This document shows, in pieces, positions 20,790 through 32,269 of a stretch of 64,000 nucleotides of DNA. This stretch comes from Arion vulgaris (taxonomy: Eukaryota; Mollusca; Gastropoda; Stylommatophora; Arionidae). Under the pieces are notes generated by a model. The model searched no databases and was not told the DNA's origin. It saw only the letters and a list, made by a program, of their open reading frames with translations. The position numbers and the translations under genes were made by a program. The stretch spans positions 10,737,633-10,801,632 of the forward strand of contig CM036762.1 of NCBI GenBank assembly GCA_020796225.1, written 5' to 3'. How positions within the stretch are numbered: the stretch's first letter is position 1; each line of letters opens with the position of its first letter.

Positions 20790-21227
20790 CAGTGTTTCTC
20801 AAAGTGGGCGGTACCGCCTCCCAGTGGGCGCTGAAGCGTTCTGGGGGGAGTGGTTCAGAAGCGTTTGGGGTTCAGACGATTAGGCTCGTGCTCCTTTAAC
20901 AAGAAATTAATAATAATTATTTTAAAATAAATTATTTTCGTGATTTTGCGATTGAGTAATCATTTAAAATTTGAATTCTGCATTTTAATTCATCTTATGT
21001 CCATCTTACACGATCCATTTTTTCATCAATTTTCTATTTCATGCAAATAATCATTTGAAAATTGACTATGTATAACAGAAATATATATTAATTTTCTGTG
21101 TTAAAGAAAATAGAGCATGATATATGTGGGAGAGGGCGTTGACAAACTGGTATAATGTGGAGGGGGTGGTTATAAAGTTTATGTTGTGCAAAGTGGGCGG
21201 TGGGCTGAAAAAATTTGGGAATCTATG
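20790..21227 (+). mobile_element. hAT-like non-autonomous element, copy 1 of a tandem pair
   Basis: Starts CAGTGTTTCTCAAAGTGGGC and ends TTTGGGAATCTATG. The 8-mer GTCTAGTG precedes it (20782-20789) and follows it (21228-21235). CAGTGTTTCTCAA ends are typical of hAT/Charlie-type elements. The interior is non-coding and ends with GTGCAAAGTGGGCGGTGGGC. Confidence 0.75.
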
Positions 21228-21235
21228 GTCTAGTG

Positions 21236-22008
21236 CAGCGTTTCCCAATGTGGGCGGTATCGCCCCCAAGTGGGCGCTGAAGCCTTCTAGGGGGGCGTAG
21301 TGGGTTAAGAAGCATTTAGGAGAAGTTTTTATCGTGATTGTGCGATTGAATAATCATAAAAATTTGAATTCTGCATTTTAATTCATCTTATGCCCATCTT
21401 ACACGATCCATTTTTTCATTAATTTTCTATTTCATGTATATAATCATTTGAAAATTGACCATGTAGGACAGAAATATATATCAATTTTCTATATCAAAGT
21501 GAAAATAGAGCATGTATATATGTGGGAGGGTGGCGTTGGCAAACTGTTATAATGTGGAGGGCGTTACAAAGTTTATGTTGTGCAAAGTGGGCGGTGGGAG
21601 GGGGCGTTACAAAGTTTATGTTGTGCAAAGTGGGCGGTGGGAGGGGGCGTTACAAAGTTTATGTTGTGCAAAGTGGGCGGTGGGAGGGGGCGTTACAAAG
21701 TTTATGTTGTGCAAAGTGGGTGGTGGGAGGGGCGTTACAAAGTTTATGTTGTGCAAAGTGGGCGGTGGGAGGGGGCGTTAAAGTTAATGTTGTGCAAAGT
21801 GGGCGGTGGGAGGGGGCGTTACAAAGTTTATGTTGTGCAAAGTGGGCGGTGGGAGGGGGGACGTTACAAAGTTAATGTTGTGCAAAGTGGGCGGTGGGAG
21901 GGGGACGTTACAAAGTTTATGTTGTGCAAAGTGGGCGGTGGAGGGGGACGTTACAAAGTTAATGTTGTGCAAAGTGGGCGGTGGGCTGAAAAAGTTTGAG
22001 AATCTATG
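21236..22008 (+). mobile_element. hAT-like element, copy 2, with internal 43-bp array
   Basis: Starts CAGCGTTTCCCAATGTGGGC immediately after the shared GTCTAGTG and ends TTTGAGAATCTATG, followed again by GTCTAGTG (22009-22016). The subterminal GTGCAAAGTGGGCGGTGGG segment, single in copy 1, is repeated about ten times here. Confidence 0.75.
21556..21985. repeat. 43-bp tandem array inside the hAT-like element
   Basis: The TTACAAAG anchor recurs at 21564, 21607, 21650 and 21693, then every 41-44 bp to about 21955. Units carry GTGCAAAGTGGGCGGTGGG and differ by G-run length and TTTATG/TTAATG. The Cys/Gly/Lys open frames on both strands here are artefacts. Confidence 0.95.
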
Positions 22009-22239
22009 GTCTAGTGTTATAAAAGAAACACAATGAACGATGGGTGATTTGTCATGTATCATGGACGTTATTGAGATGTATGATGTACTGCCTGTGTGTT
22101 GCTGGGGCTCACAGGAGGAGCAAAGAATAGTAACACTGCGATCTTTAAGGCATGTCGTAAGAAGCGACTGAGGTAGGAGCCTAGGAAGATCCCAGTAAAT
22201 AAAAAGCTTCGAATAAATCGGATGTGCTGGCCTACTTGT

Positions 22240-25200
22240 AGGTCATAGGCATAACTGACACAACGCACAATCGGATATGCTGGCCTACTTGTAGGTCAAA
22301 AGCATAACTGACACAACGCACAATCGGATATGCTGGCCTACTTGTAGGTCATAAGCATAACTAGCACAACGCACAATCGGATATGCTGGCCTACTTGTAG
22401 GTCATAAGCATAACTAGCACAACGCACAATCGGATATGCTGGCCTACTTGTAGGTCATAAGCATAACTAGCACAACGCACAATCGGATATGCTGGCCTAC
22501 TTGTAGGTCATAGCATAACTACACAACGCACAATCGGATATGCTGGCCTACTTGTAGGTCATACGCATAACTGACACAACGCACAATCGGATATGCTGGC
22601 CTACTTGTAGGTCATACGCATAACTAGCACAACGCACAATCGGATATGCTGGCCTACTTGTAGGTCAAAAGCATAACTAGCACAACGCACAATCGGATAT
22701 GCTGGCCTACTTGTAGGTCATAAGCATAACTAGCACAACGCACAATCGGATATGCTGGCCTACTTGTAGGTCATACGCATAACTAGCACAACGCACAATC
22801 GGATATGCTGGCCACTTGTAGGTCATACGCATAATAGACAAGCAGCAACGGATGATGCTGGCCTACTTGTAGGTCATGATTGCATTTAATGCATAACGCA
22901 CGATCGGATACGCATATAGCACAACGCACAATCGGATACGCATTAACTATGAACGACAATCGGATACGATAACTAGTACAACGCACAATCGGATACGCAT
23001 GAACTGCACAACGCATAAACGGATACGCATATGTACAATGGCACAATCGGATACGCATAACTATGTAACTAACGTAATATCGGAACTGCAGTATAATAAC
23101 GTACAATCGGATACGCTAACTAGTGACAACGCAATTCGGATCGCATAACTAGTACACGATTAATCGATGCTAATTGAGTCATAGCGCAATCGGATGATGT
23201 AATTATGTGTACAATCGCACAATGAGTGATAACGATTTGTAACTGAGTAAATGAAACTGATAATCGGATAAAGCATAACTGAGCTAACGACAATGAGATG
23301 CTAATTAGTAATACTGAACGAATCAATACGAAATGTTTTCTAGCTAAACGATCAGTCAGATGACGCATAATTAGCATACTAACGAAATCAGTTGCTATAC
23401 TGTCCACGCCATCAGATACGGCTGCCTGGCCTCTTAACTTCACAATCAGATAGCAAACTTGTGACAACGCAAACTTTCTGAGATACGCATAACTAGACTG
23501 CACCCATCAGATACGCATAACACACAACTGCACAATCAGATACGCATAACTACGTCATACGAAATCAGATATTTTGCATAATTCAGTACAACTCACAATC
23601 ATCTTAACTCAGCACACGCATGAATCCAGATACGGCATACTCAGATATGATGTTAAACCAGATCTGCAACATTGCTACTGCACGAGTCAGTAGACTATAA
23701 ACATGACATAACGCAAATTTAGATACGATAACTATTGTCAGTGCACAATATAACATACGCTTAACTAGCATCACGTCACAATGGATACTGCTGACCAGCA
23801 ACAACGCACATCAGATACGCATAAGCTAGTACAACTGCACATCCGTACCAAAGCAGCTACAACTGCACAATCAGTTACGCATAACTGGGAAACGCACAAT
23901 CAGATACGCATAACTAGTCGCATACGCAGAATCAGAACATAATGGCCTGCCTAACGCAAATCGATACGCATAACGTGCACAACGCACAATCAGATACGCT
24001 AATAGACAACGCATATCAATACGCTACTGAGTTAACGTCATATCGATCGATAACCCATTGCTAAATGAATAGAATACGCATAACTACGAGCAATCGCACA
24101 ATCAGGATAGGTCTCAGATTAATCGCACAGATCAGATACGATAATGACTCACAAACCGACAAAAAATCAGATAACGCATAACTAGATTAACTGTACAATC
24201 AGATAGCTAATTCAGACAACGCACAATCAGATACGCTATTGCTAGTACAACTGCACAATCAGATACGCATAACTAGCACTAACGCACAATCAGATACGCA
24301 TAACTAGCACAACGCACAATCAGATACGCATAACTAGAACAACGCACAATCAGATACGCATAACTAGCACAACGCACAATCAGATACGCATAACTAGCAC
24401 AACGCACAATCAGATACGCATAACTAGCACAACGCACAATCGGATACGCATAACTAGCACAACGCACAATCAGATACGCATAACTAGCACAACGCACAAT
24501 CAGATACGCATAACTCAGCACAACGCACAATCAGATACGCATAACTAGCACAACGCACAGTCAGATACGCATAACTAGCACAACGCACAATCAGATACGC
24601 ATAACAGCAAACGCACAATCAGATACGCATAACTCAGCACAACGCACAATCGGATATCTGCATAACTAGCACAACGCACAATCGGATATGCTGGCCTACT
24701 TGTAGGTCATACGCATAACTAGCACAACGCACAATCGGATATGCTGGCCTACTTGTAGGTCATAAGCATAACTAGCACAACGCACAATCGGATATGCTGG
24801 CCTACTTGTAGGTCATAAGCATAACTAGCACAACGCACAATCGGATATGCTGGCCTACTTGTAGGTCATACGCATAACTAGCACAACGCACAATCGGATA
24901 TGCTGGCCTACTTGTAGGTCATACGCATAACTAGCACAACGCACAATCAGATACGCATAACTAGCACAACGCACAATCAGATACGCATAACTAGCACAAC
25001 GCACAATCAGATACGCATAACTAGCACAACGCACAATCGGATACGCATAACTAGCACAACGCACAATCAGATATGCATAACTGACACAACGCACAATCAG
25101 ATACGCATAACTAGCACAACGCACAATCAGATACGCATAACTAGCACAACGCACAATCAGATACGCATAACTAGTCAAACGCACAATCAGATACGCATAA

Positions 25201-26545
25201 CTAGCACAACGCACAATCAGATACGCATAACTAGCACAACGCACAATCAGATACGCATAACTAGCACAACGCACAATCAGATACGCATAACTAGCACAAC
25301 GCACAATCAGATACGCATAACTAGCACAACGCACAATCAGATACGCATAACTAGCACAACGCACAATCAGATACGCATAATCTAGCACAACGCACAATCA
25401 GATACGCATAACTAGCACAACGCACAATCAGATACGCATAACTAGCACAACGCACAATCAGATACGCATAACTAGCACAACGCACAATCGGATAGCTAAC
25501 TAGCACAACGCACAATCGGATATGCTGGCCTACTTGTAGGTCATACGCATAACTAGCACAACGCACAATCGGATATGCTGGCCTACTTGTAGGTCATAAG
25601 CATAACTAGCACAACGCACAATCGGATATGCTGGCCTACTTGTAGGTCATAAGCATAACTAGCACAACGCACAATCGGATATGCTGGCCTACTTGTAGGT
25701 CATACGCATAACTAGCACAACGCACAATCGGATATGCTGGCCTACTTGTAGGTCATACGCATAACTAGCACAACGCACAATCGGATATGCTGGCCTACTT
25801 GTAGGTCATACGCATAACTAGCACAACGCACAATCGGATACGCATAACTAGCACAACGCACAATCAGATACGCATAACTAGCACAACGCACAATCAGATA
25901 CGCATAACTTACACAACGCACAATCAGATACGCATAACTAGCACAACGCACAATCAGATACGCATAACTAGCACAACGCACAATCAGATACGCATAACAG
26001 CACAACGCACAATCAGATACGCATAACTAGCACAACGCACAATCAGATACGCATAACTAGACAACGCACAATCAGATACGCATAACTAGACAACGCACAA
26101 TCAGATATGCATAACGACACACGCAAATCAGATACGCATAATAGCTACAACGCACAATCAGATACGCATAACTAGCACAACGCACAATCAGATACGCATA
26201 ACTGCAAACGCACAATCAGATACGCATAACTAGCACAACGCACAATCAGATACGCATAACTAGCACAACGCACAATCAGATACGCATAACTAGAACAACG
26301 CACAATCAGATACGCATAACTAGCACAACGCACAATCAGATACGCATAACTAGCACAACGCACAATCGGATACGCATAATTCAGCACAACGCACAATCGG
26401 ATACGCATAACTAGCACAACGCACAATCAGATACGCATAACTAGCACAACGCACAATCAGATACGCATAACTAGAACAACGCACAATCAGATACGCATAA
26501 CTAGCACAACGCACAATCAGATACGCATAACTAGCACAACGCACA
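22240..26545. repeat. SINE-B-derived satellite, 53-bp and 30-bp units
   Basis: The 53-bp unit contains CAATCGGATATGCTGGCCTA, CTTGTAGGTCAT and GCATAACTAGCACAACGCA, which is the middle of SINE-B. The 30-bp unit (CAATCAGATACGCATAACTA plus GCACAACGCA) lacks 23 bp, including the CCTACTTGTAGG inverted repeat. 53-bp blocks lie at 22240-22830, 24660-24930 and 25500-25830. 30-bp blocks fill the rest. Total is roughly 110-120 units. Minus-strand frames reading CASYAYLIVR are artefacts of the 30-bp period. Confidence 0.95.
22830..24280. other. Indel-laden core of the satellite (probable low-quality patch)
   Basis: Unit boundaries are broken by many one- to few-base insertions, deletions and changes, while both flanks of the same array are nearly uniform. 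Words such as AATCAGATACGCATAA remain visible throughout, so the same 30-bp unit underlies it. Confidence 0.7.
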
Positions 26546-26636
26546 ATCAGAATTAGGTTCAGATCATAAAAGTCACAAAGAGTTGTTAACAAGTGGTTGA
26601 TGTGGAGCGTTTGAAGAAGAAGAAGAAGAAGAAAGT

Positions 26637-27018
26637 ATGATGTGTGTCATTGATGTGTGTCATTGATGTGTGTAATTGATGTGTGTAACTGATGTGTGTA
26701 ACTGATGTGTGTCATTGATGTGTGTAATGGATGTGTGTAACTGATGTGTGTAACTGATGTGTGTAATTGATGTGTGTAATTGCTGTGTGTAATTGATGTG
26801 TGTCATTGATGTGTGTCATTGATGTGTGTAATTGATGTGTGTAATTGATGTGTGTAATTGATGTGTGTCATTGCTGTGTGTAATTGATGTGTGTAATTGA
26901 TGTGTGTCATTGATGTGTGTAATTGATGTGTGTAATTGATGTGTGTAACTGATGTGTGTAACTGAAGTGTGTAATTGATGTGTGTAATTGATGTGTGTAA
27001 TTGATGTGTGTAACTGAT
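26637..27018. repeat. 13-bp minisatellite, about 29 units
   Basis: The unit is ATGTGTGTAATTG with variants CATTG and AACTG. It abuts the SINE-B tail and overlaps the candidate target duplication. Confidence 0.95.
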
Positions 27019-27059
27019 GGGTTGTCATATCTATCGAGAGATGGGTTTTCTTTTGTAGC

Positions 27060-27165
27060 CTGAAACGAATTCAGTCGTAGTCATGACGTCTAATATAGCG
27101 ATTGACTAAATTTTGTGTAAAGTGTTGCTTTCCTTATCACCAGTGTCCCTCGCCATTCAGTGGTC
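27060..27165 (-). mobile_element. SINE-E 3' fragment
   Basis: The plus strand reads TCGTAGTCATGACGTCTAAT and CTTTCCTTATCACCAGTGTC, the SINE-E 3' third. It is cut off at about 27165, where a short LINE-like piece (GGTCTGCCTTGGTGCCTCTT, as at 48.49 kb) and then SINE-D follow. Confidence 0.7.
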
Positions 27166-27194
27166 TGCCTTGGTGCCTCTTTTCCTCCTAAAGT

Positions 27195-27410
27195 TCATAG
27201 AGCAACACTTGTTGTGGAAGCAAATCCGTTTTCGTGAGATTTTTACGAAAGGTAAAAATAGACTTCACCGTTCAGAAGCAAAAACAAACTACTGAACATA
27301 TAAGTGGTGCCTACAAAATCAACGATTCGTTTACTGTGGTTGATAGCTACGTCCTGTAAAAGATTTGCCACGATTGTCATTTTCAGTTTCATATTTATAT
27401 ATTCAATGTA
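27195..27410 (+). mobile_element. SINE-D copy, head missing
   Basis: The body matches SINE-D from GTGGAAGCAAATCCGTTTTC through AACTACTGAAC and GTTTACTGTGGTTGATAG to ATTTGCCACGATT. Confidence 0.8.
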
Positions 27411-27419
27411 TCTTGTGCA

Positions 27420-27600
27420 AACTTCACCCTCTTTTAGAGCTCACGCAGCAGAGTCCCATTGAAGTTTTCTTTCCAATGACTTTTCACTGCGCCAGTGAGT
27501 TTGCCTCAGTATATGATGTTTGAAACCAGATCTTGAAGCATGTGCTCTGCAGTCTGGAGCTCATGTAGACATATAAACATGACATAACTGCAAATTCTGA
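27420..27600 (-). pseudogene. LINE C-terminal fragment (RNase H side)
   Basis: On the minus strand ILRQTHW-like coding (TACTGAGGCAAACTCACTGG) and the following segment align with the LINE at 55935-56120. Frames are broken. Confidence 0.6.
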
Positions 27601-27689
27601 AATACATGTGACTATTGTTCTGGTGCACAGAATGATAACATATTCGTCTTTTCCTTCAGCGATCTCTGGTCATGCACTTGGTTTACTGC

Positions 27690-28035
27690 GGACCACAAAC
27701 TGGGGTCAGCTTCAGATCTGTCAGGTTTCCCAAAGCTTAGTTTTTAGGTCAACTGGGTGTGACCACATGTTGCTTCTCCGTTCACCCAGGAGAGGGCAGT
27801 CTTGCAGGACATGCTCCGGTGTCTGTTCCACGTGCTGACACTGGCAGAGAGCTGTTTGACTTATTCCTAGTCCATTTAAGTGTTTGTTGAGTCTGCAGTG
27901 TCCGGTATGTAGTCGAAATATAATGGCCTGGTCTGTTCTGCTTAGGTCTTTGAGAAAGCCTTTTCCATAATCATATTCACTGTTTGTGCTCAAGTCTACT
28001 GCAGATTTTAATCTGCTCATTAGATACGGCATATT
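27690..28035 (-). pseudogene. LINE RNase H C-terminal fragment
   Basis: A 103-codon minus-strand frame reads RTDQAIIFRLHTGHCRLNKH, then LCQCQHVEQTPEHVLQDCPL. The RTGHC-L--H and C-C----QT-EH-L-DCP patterns are standard for the region after RNase H in I/Jockey-group LINEs. The upstream RT and the downstream terminus are not joined in frame. Confidence 0.8.
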
Positions 28036-28109
28036 CTAATCTTCTCTTACTTTGGTTGTCGTTTTGTGTTATAGTATTAGTGGCTTTCTGATTGATTCCA
28101 CCACCCATT

Positions 28110-28890
28110 TCGTTTAATGAATAGTAATTGGTACCACAAACTAACGAGCAATCTTTGCACACTTGCGAAACAGGTTGGTCTCAAGATTAATTCTGCACAG
28201 ATCAAAATTATGGACCTCACAAACGCGACAGACAACATCGTAATAAATGGCCAAACACTGGAGAAAGTTGAACATTTTACATATTTGGGTAGTAAAGTGT
28301 CAAACAACGGAGACACGATGAAAGAAATAAACTCTCGTATTGCTATAGCAGCTACTGCCTTCACTAAATTAACGACTATCTGGCAATCTCAAGACCTTAG
28401 TATATGCACAAAAGTTAAATTATTTAGGTCATGTGTGATTCCTGTACTGACCTACGGTTGTGAAAGTTGGAAATCAACTAAGAAAATTGATAAGAAACTG
28501 GACAGCTTTGAGAATAAATGTCTACGAAAATTATTAAAAGTAAAAGGAGTGATTTCGTTTCTAACAACACAGTGAGAGATAGAACACACCAACAACCCGT
28601 ATCAAATATTATAAGGAAACGAAGGTGGAAATATTTAGGTCATGTTCTTAGATCAGACGAAAAGAGACTAAATCGACAAGTCCTTATGTGGTCACCAGTT
28701 GGGAAAAGAAAACGTGGAAGACCAAAGACCACTCTTGAAGAACAATCCAACAAGAAAGTAAACTATTGGGATGTAAAACCATACAAGATCTCCAACTGCT
28801 AGCAAAGAACCTATCACATGGAGATCTAAAACCTCTACCCTATGTGCCGCCTTTGGCACGAAAGGAACAAACTAACTAACTAACTAATTG
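28110..28890 (+). pseudogene. LINE fragment: end of RT domain to C-terminus
   Basis: The frame from 28117 (about 145 codons) reads KQVGLKINSAQIKIMDL, then HFTYLGSKVSNNGD, LTYGCESWK and KCLRKLLKVKG. After one frameshift near 28540 a second frame (28580-28800) reads RRWKYLGHVLRSDEKRLNRQ and KRKRGRPKTTLEEQ. These are consecutive blocks of a CR1/RTE-like LINE polyprotein from the last RT motifs to the C-terminus. The catalytic FADD-type motif is upstream of the truncation and is absent. The copy ends in an ACTAACTAACTAA tail near 28890. Confidence 0.85.
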
Positions 28891-28923
28891 GTACATCCAT
28901 CCTGCAAATATTCTGGTCAAATA

Positions 28924-29172
28924 CTTCTTCTTCTTTGAACGATCCATATCGACCACTCTTAAACCACTCTTTGTGATTTGTATGTGATATGAGCCTAAGA
29001 GCGATTGTATGTTGTGCAGGTTATGCGCCTACAAGTACATCCGATTTCTGCGACGCTTTTTATTTACTAGGGTAATTTTCCTAGACCCCTACCTCAGTCA
29101 CCTCTTACAACTTGCGCTGTAGGTTGCAGTGTTACTATTCTTTGCTCCCCTTGCGAGCCCAGGCAATACACG
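28924..29172 (-). mobile_element. SINE-B copy
   Basis: Complete on the minus strand, with the GAA tail at 28924 and all internal blocks present, including CGCTTTTTATTTACTAGG on the plus strand. Confidence 0.9.
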
Positions 29173-29540
29173 GGCGCTGGCTAAATGTGATTGCAACTGA
29201 AAAGATTTCAAACGAACAAAATGTGCATCATTTGAGACCATCATTAAAAAATACACAGAAACACATATCACTTTACACGAGAAGCTGACAGGACATGTGA
29301 AGGCAAACATAAACCGACATATACTAGAAAGATACACACAAGTAATCAAGTCTGGTGCACTTGCCAAATTCTAGATTGTGTTTAGAAAAAAAATTAAGTT
29401 CATCTACAATTTTTCTCAACCGCTGTCATTTTTCAACGTTGAGTATTCATTTTATTCTTTTATTCCCACCTGCTCTTTCCGTCCTAGTCGCTTCGTTTCT
29501 TGCACTCTCATTTACTTACTCCATATCTAATCTCACGTTC
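29173..29540. other. Unassigned sequence
   Basis: No gene or known repeat; a short CT/CA run follows at 29544-29575. Confidence 0.5.
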
Positions 29541-29714
29541 CACCTCTCTTGCTCTCTCTCTCTCTCTCACACACATAAACCCTCGCTTTTTCCTCGTCTG
29601 TTGATTGTGTCATACTAATATGCTTGTTGACTTCGTCCGAGTTACATCTGTTGGTAAAGAACTTGCTTATGTAAATATCTTCTCATTTCTGCGTTGTTTT
29701 ATTTTTCTGTTGTT

Positions 29715-30070
29715 ACACTCTTACTACTACTACTACAACTACTACTACTACTACTACTACACTACTACTACTACAACTACTACAACAACAACTACTACTA
29801 CTACTACGACTACTACTACAGCTACAACTACTACAACTACTATTACAATTACTACTACAAATACTATTATTGCTGCTGCTGTAGTTACTACTGTTCTGCT
29901 ATCGCTGCCACTACCACTACCGTTACCACTGCCAGTACAACTACCACTACTATCAATACTATTGTAATTACTACTACAAATATTACATATATTACTATTT
30001 TTTAAACTTCTCTAACTACTACCACTACCACTACTACTACTACTGCTTCTGCTGCTGCTACTACTACCAC
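29715..30070. repeat. (TAC)n microsatellite, imperfect
   Basis: TAC/CTA trinucleotides with CAA, TGC and CCA variants. It produces Tyr- or Thr-rich frames that are not genes. Confidence 0.95.
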
Positions 30071-30470
30071 AAAACCTTCTTTCTACCAGTGGAGCATAGG
30101 ACTGCAACTGTCGCTTTAAATAAGAAAGTATCTTCCAGAAACGAATACTAACACCTTCATTAAGAGAATCAGACTAGTTCCGTGTTCTGTGACCTGCGGC
30201 TCTGGTGAGATGTGAGGCTATATGAATGAATTATTGCGGGTCTTCTCAAGCATTGTGTATTTTCTGATCAATGAAGGAATCACACTGAATTGCGTAAAAC
30301 TTTTAATTTTGTTGAAACTAAAAAAACGACAACATGAATATTCATTGGAGGTGTAAGTGTTACAGAGGAATAATATGAACCTTCTGAAGTTATGTAAATA
30401 CTCTTTCTTTTATATAATTCCTCTACATGTACGCGTGTGAACACACAGGCACATACGAGTTCATATATAT
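30071..30470. other. Unassigned sequence
   Basis: No recognisable gene or repeat. Confidence 0.5.
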
Positions 30471-30477
30471 ATATATA

Positions 30478-31015
30478 TCATCATCATCATCAAAGTGTGT
30501 ATCCTTTATAGGATGTTGCTCTCTTTGCAGCACATCTGAAATTAACTCTGTCTCTAGCCAGTTCATCCACTTCGTCGATGGTCATATTCATGGTTTCTTT
30601 AAAATGTTGTAGCCATTTTCTTCTTGGTCTGCCTCTGCCTCTGCGTCCTAGGACCCTGCCCTCTAGTATTGTTCTTTCCAGGCCATCGTGACGCTTGATG
30701 TGACCAAAGTATGTAATTTTTATGTATAGTATGTTGTTTATTTTACAATTCTCTTTAACGTTTAGTTCTTTCAGGACATCAGTGTTCTTTCTTTTTTCTG
30801 TCCATGGTATTCGTAGGATCTTTCTGTAGCATTTAGTTTCAAGGACTGGATTTTCGTTCTTGGTTTTTTTTGTGTAATGGTCCATGATTCACAACCATAA
30901 GTAGCCACTGGGAAAATGCATGCTCTCAATATTTTTAATTTTAATATTTTGCTGGTGCTTTGCCACATGATCTTCATTGTGTTTAACTTCTTGATTGCTA
31001 TTGCCAATCTTCTCA
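30478..31015 (-). pseudogene. LINE C-terminal fragment with GAT tail
   Basis: The minus strand encodes, across two frames, KIMWQSTSKILKLKILRACI, FPVATYGCESWTITQK, KCYRKILRIPWTEKRKNTDV, YFGHIKRHDGLERTILEG, RGRPRRKWLQHFKE and LARDRVNFRCAAKR, then a stop. One frameshift separates the TYGCESWT and CYRKIL parts. The element ends in a (GAT)n tail (ATCATCATC at 30478-30490 on the plus strand). It is the best copy of the family also found at 2495, 11045 and 18080. The 5' part, including the RT core, is missing. Confidence 0.85.
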
Positions 31016-31017
31016 AG

Positions 31018-31018
<1 letters not shown>

Positions 31019-31056
<38 letters not shown>
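31019..31056. repeat. (TA)n microsatellite
   Basis: Uninterrupted TA dinucleotide run. Confidence 0.95.
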
Positions 31057-31057
<1 letters not shown>

Positions 31058-31149
31058 CTGTATATCTGCCGTGCTTGTCCACGTTTGCACTAAACACATA
31101 TTTATTGAATTCCCTATTTCCAAACATTTTCACAAACTTCTCACATTCA

Positions 31150-31480
31150 CATAATCCACACTTTCTTCATTCTTGTGTGATTCACTGATCAATTATTTTC
31201 ATTTCACATCTATCTGTGACGTGTCTTCTTTTCACAAGATCCAACTCGTCAACAGATTCCATTTTGTCTGAGCTTAGATCGTGTTCTCATTCGTTCACAT
31301 TGTCTATTTTTCCCCTTTCCCATTTTTTATTTTTCTTTGTATTTTTCTTATCTCATTACATTTGCCTCATTTACTACTTATCAAATGTTCAACTCTTTCC
31401 TCTTTCATTTTTTCTTTCTGTCACTCGCGCTTGATTAGATCTCTCTCTGTGTGTGGCAACTTCTGTTTAGCTTTAACCTT
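31150..31480. other. Unassigned pyrimidine-rich sequence
   Basis: T/C-biased sequence without recognised motifs. Confidence 0.45.
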
Positions 31481-31825
31481 TGTCGTAAATTGTGTCTTTT
31501 TCTCTTTCTCTCTCTATTTCTCTCTCTCTCTCTATTTGTCTCTCCCTCATATTCTTTCTCTCTTTTTCTCTCTCTCTCTTTATATATATATATATGCAGC
31601 AACTGCTGTTCAGCTTTAACCTCCTTTGTAAATTGTGTCTTTCCCTCTCTCGTTAAATCTCTCTCTCTTTCTCTCTCATGTTCTTTCTCTCTCTATTTCT
31701 CTCTCTCTCTATGTAGCAACTCCTCTTCAGCTTTACTCTTCATTGTAAATTGTGTATTTCTTTTTCTCTCTCGCTCTCCCTCTCTCTCTCTCTCCATCTT
31801 TCTCTCTCACTATCTATCTCTTGAA
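31450..31825. repeat. Three diverged tandem units of a TC-rich repeat
   Basis: Each unit has GCAACT--T-TTCAGCTTTA (31457, 31600, 31716), then TTGTAAATTGTGT and a TCTC run. Spacing is 115-145 bp. Confidence 0.8.
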
Positions 31826-31833
31826 TATCTTGT

Positions 31834-32096
31834 ACGCCCGAGTGGTTACCGGGGTTCCAAATTTGGGGTGTAAAGAATAGAACCACTGTTACCTGCCACG
31901 CATGTCGTAAGAGGCGAGTAAGGAGGTTTGGCTGAAATCGGATGCATGTGTCCTAAACGTGTAGAAGTCTATGAGTTTAGGGCCTACCAAACCAATGTGC
32001 AACGTATAAACGTTATTGGCAAAGATCAAACATATCACAAAGAGTGATTAAAATTGGTCGTAAAGAACGAACGCGAAGAAGAAGAAGAAGAGAAGA
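31834..32096 (+). mobile_element. SINE-A copy (full length)
   Basis: Starts CGCCCGAGTGGTTACCGG and ends in a GAAGAAGAAG tail, with all blocks present. It sits within a TC-rich tract, and ATATCTTGTA occurs on both sides (31827-31836 and 32097-32106), a likely 10-bp target duplication. Confidence 0.92.
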
Positions 32097-32099
32097 ATA

Positions 32100-32169
32100 T
32101 CTTGTACTATCACACACACACTCACAGTTCCTATCTCTATCTTTCTCTCTATCTCTCTTTCTCTCTCTT

Positions 32170-32200
<31 letters not shown>

Positions 32201-32260
32201 CTCTCTTTATCTCTCTTTCTCTCTCTCTCTGTTTCTCTCCACACCCCTTTCTCTATATTT
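32100..32260. repeat. (TC)n/(TTTC)n microsatellite
   Basis: TCTCTCTTTCTC runs, with a smaller one at 32568-32583. Confidence 0.9.
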
Positions 32261-32269
32261 ATTCTAGTT

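Larger units (their letters stand above)
22087..26634 (+). mobile_element. SINE-B copy with satellite-expanded interior (4.5 kb)
   Basis: The left end (22095-22260) is SINE-B: CTCACAGGAGGAGCAAAGAA, GGCATGTCGTAAGAAGCGAC and GTAAATAAAAAGC. The right end (26550-26634) is the SINE-B 3' end: TTCAGATCATAAAAG, TTAACAAGTGGTTGATGTGG and a GAAGAAG tail. The two ends are flanked by the same 9-mer GTATGATGT (22078-22086 and 26635-26643), a candidate target duplication. Everything between is tandem repeats of the SINE's own middle. Confidence 0.85.

Noticed and set aside
24855..25397. 180-codon minus-strand frame (CASYAYLIVR repeats)
   Set aside because: Artefact of the 30-bp satellite period.
22240..26545. 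Regular short repeats resembling a CRISPR array
   Set aside because: Units are contiguous with no unique spacers, no cas genes exist, and the unit is the middle of SINE-B in a eukaryotic context.
29605..30005. Thr-rich and Tyr-rich open frames
   Set aside because: Translations of the (TAC)n microsatellite in different frames.
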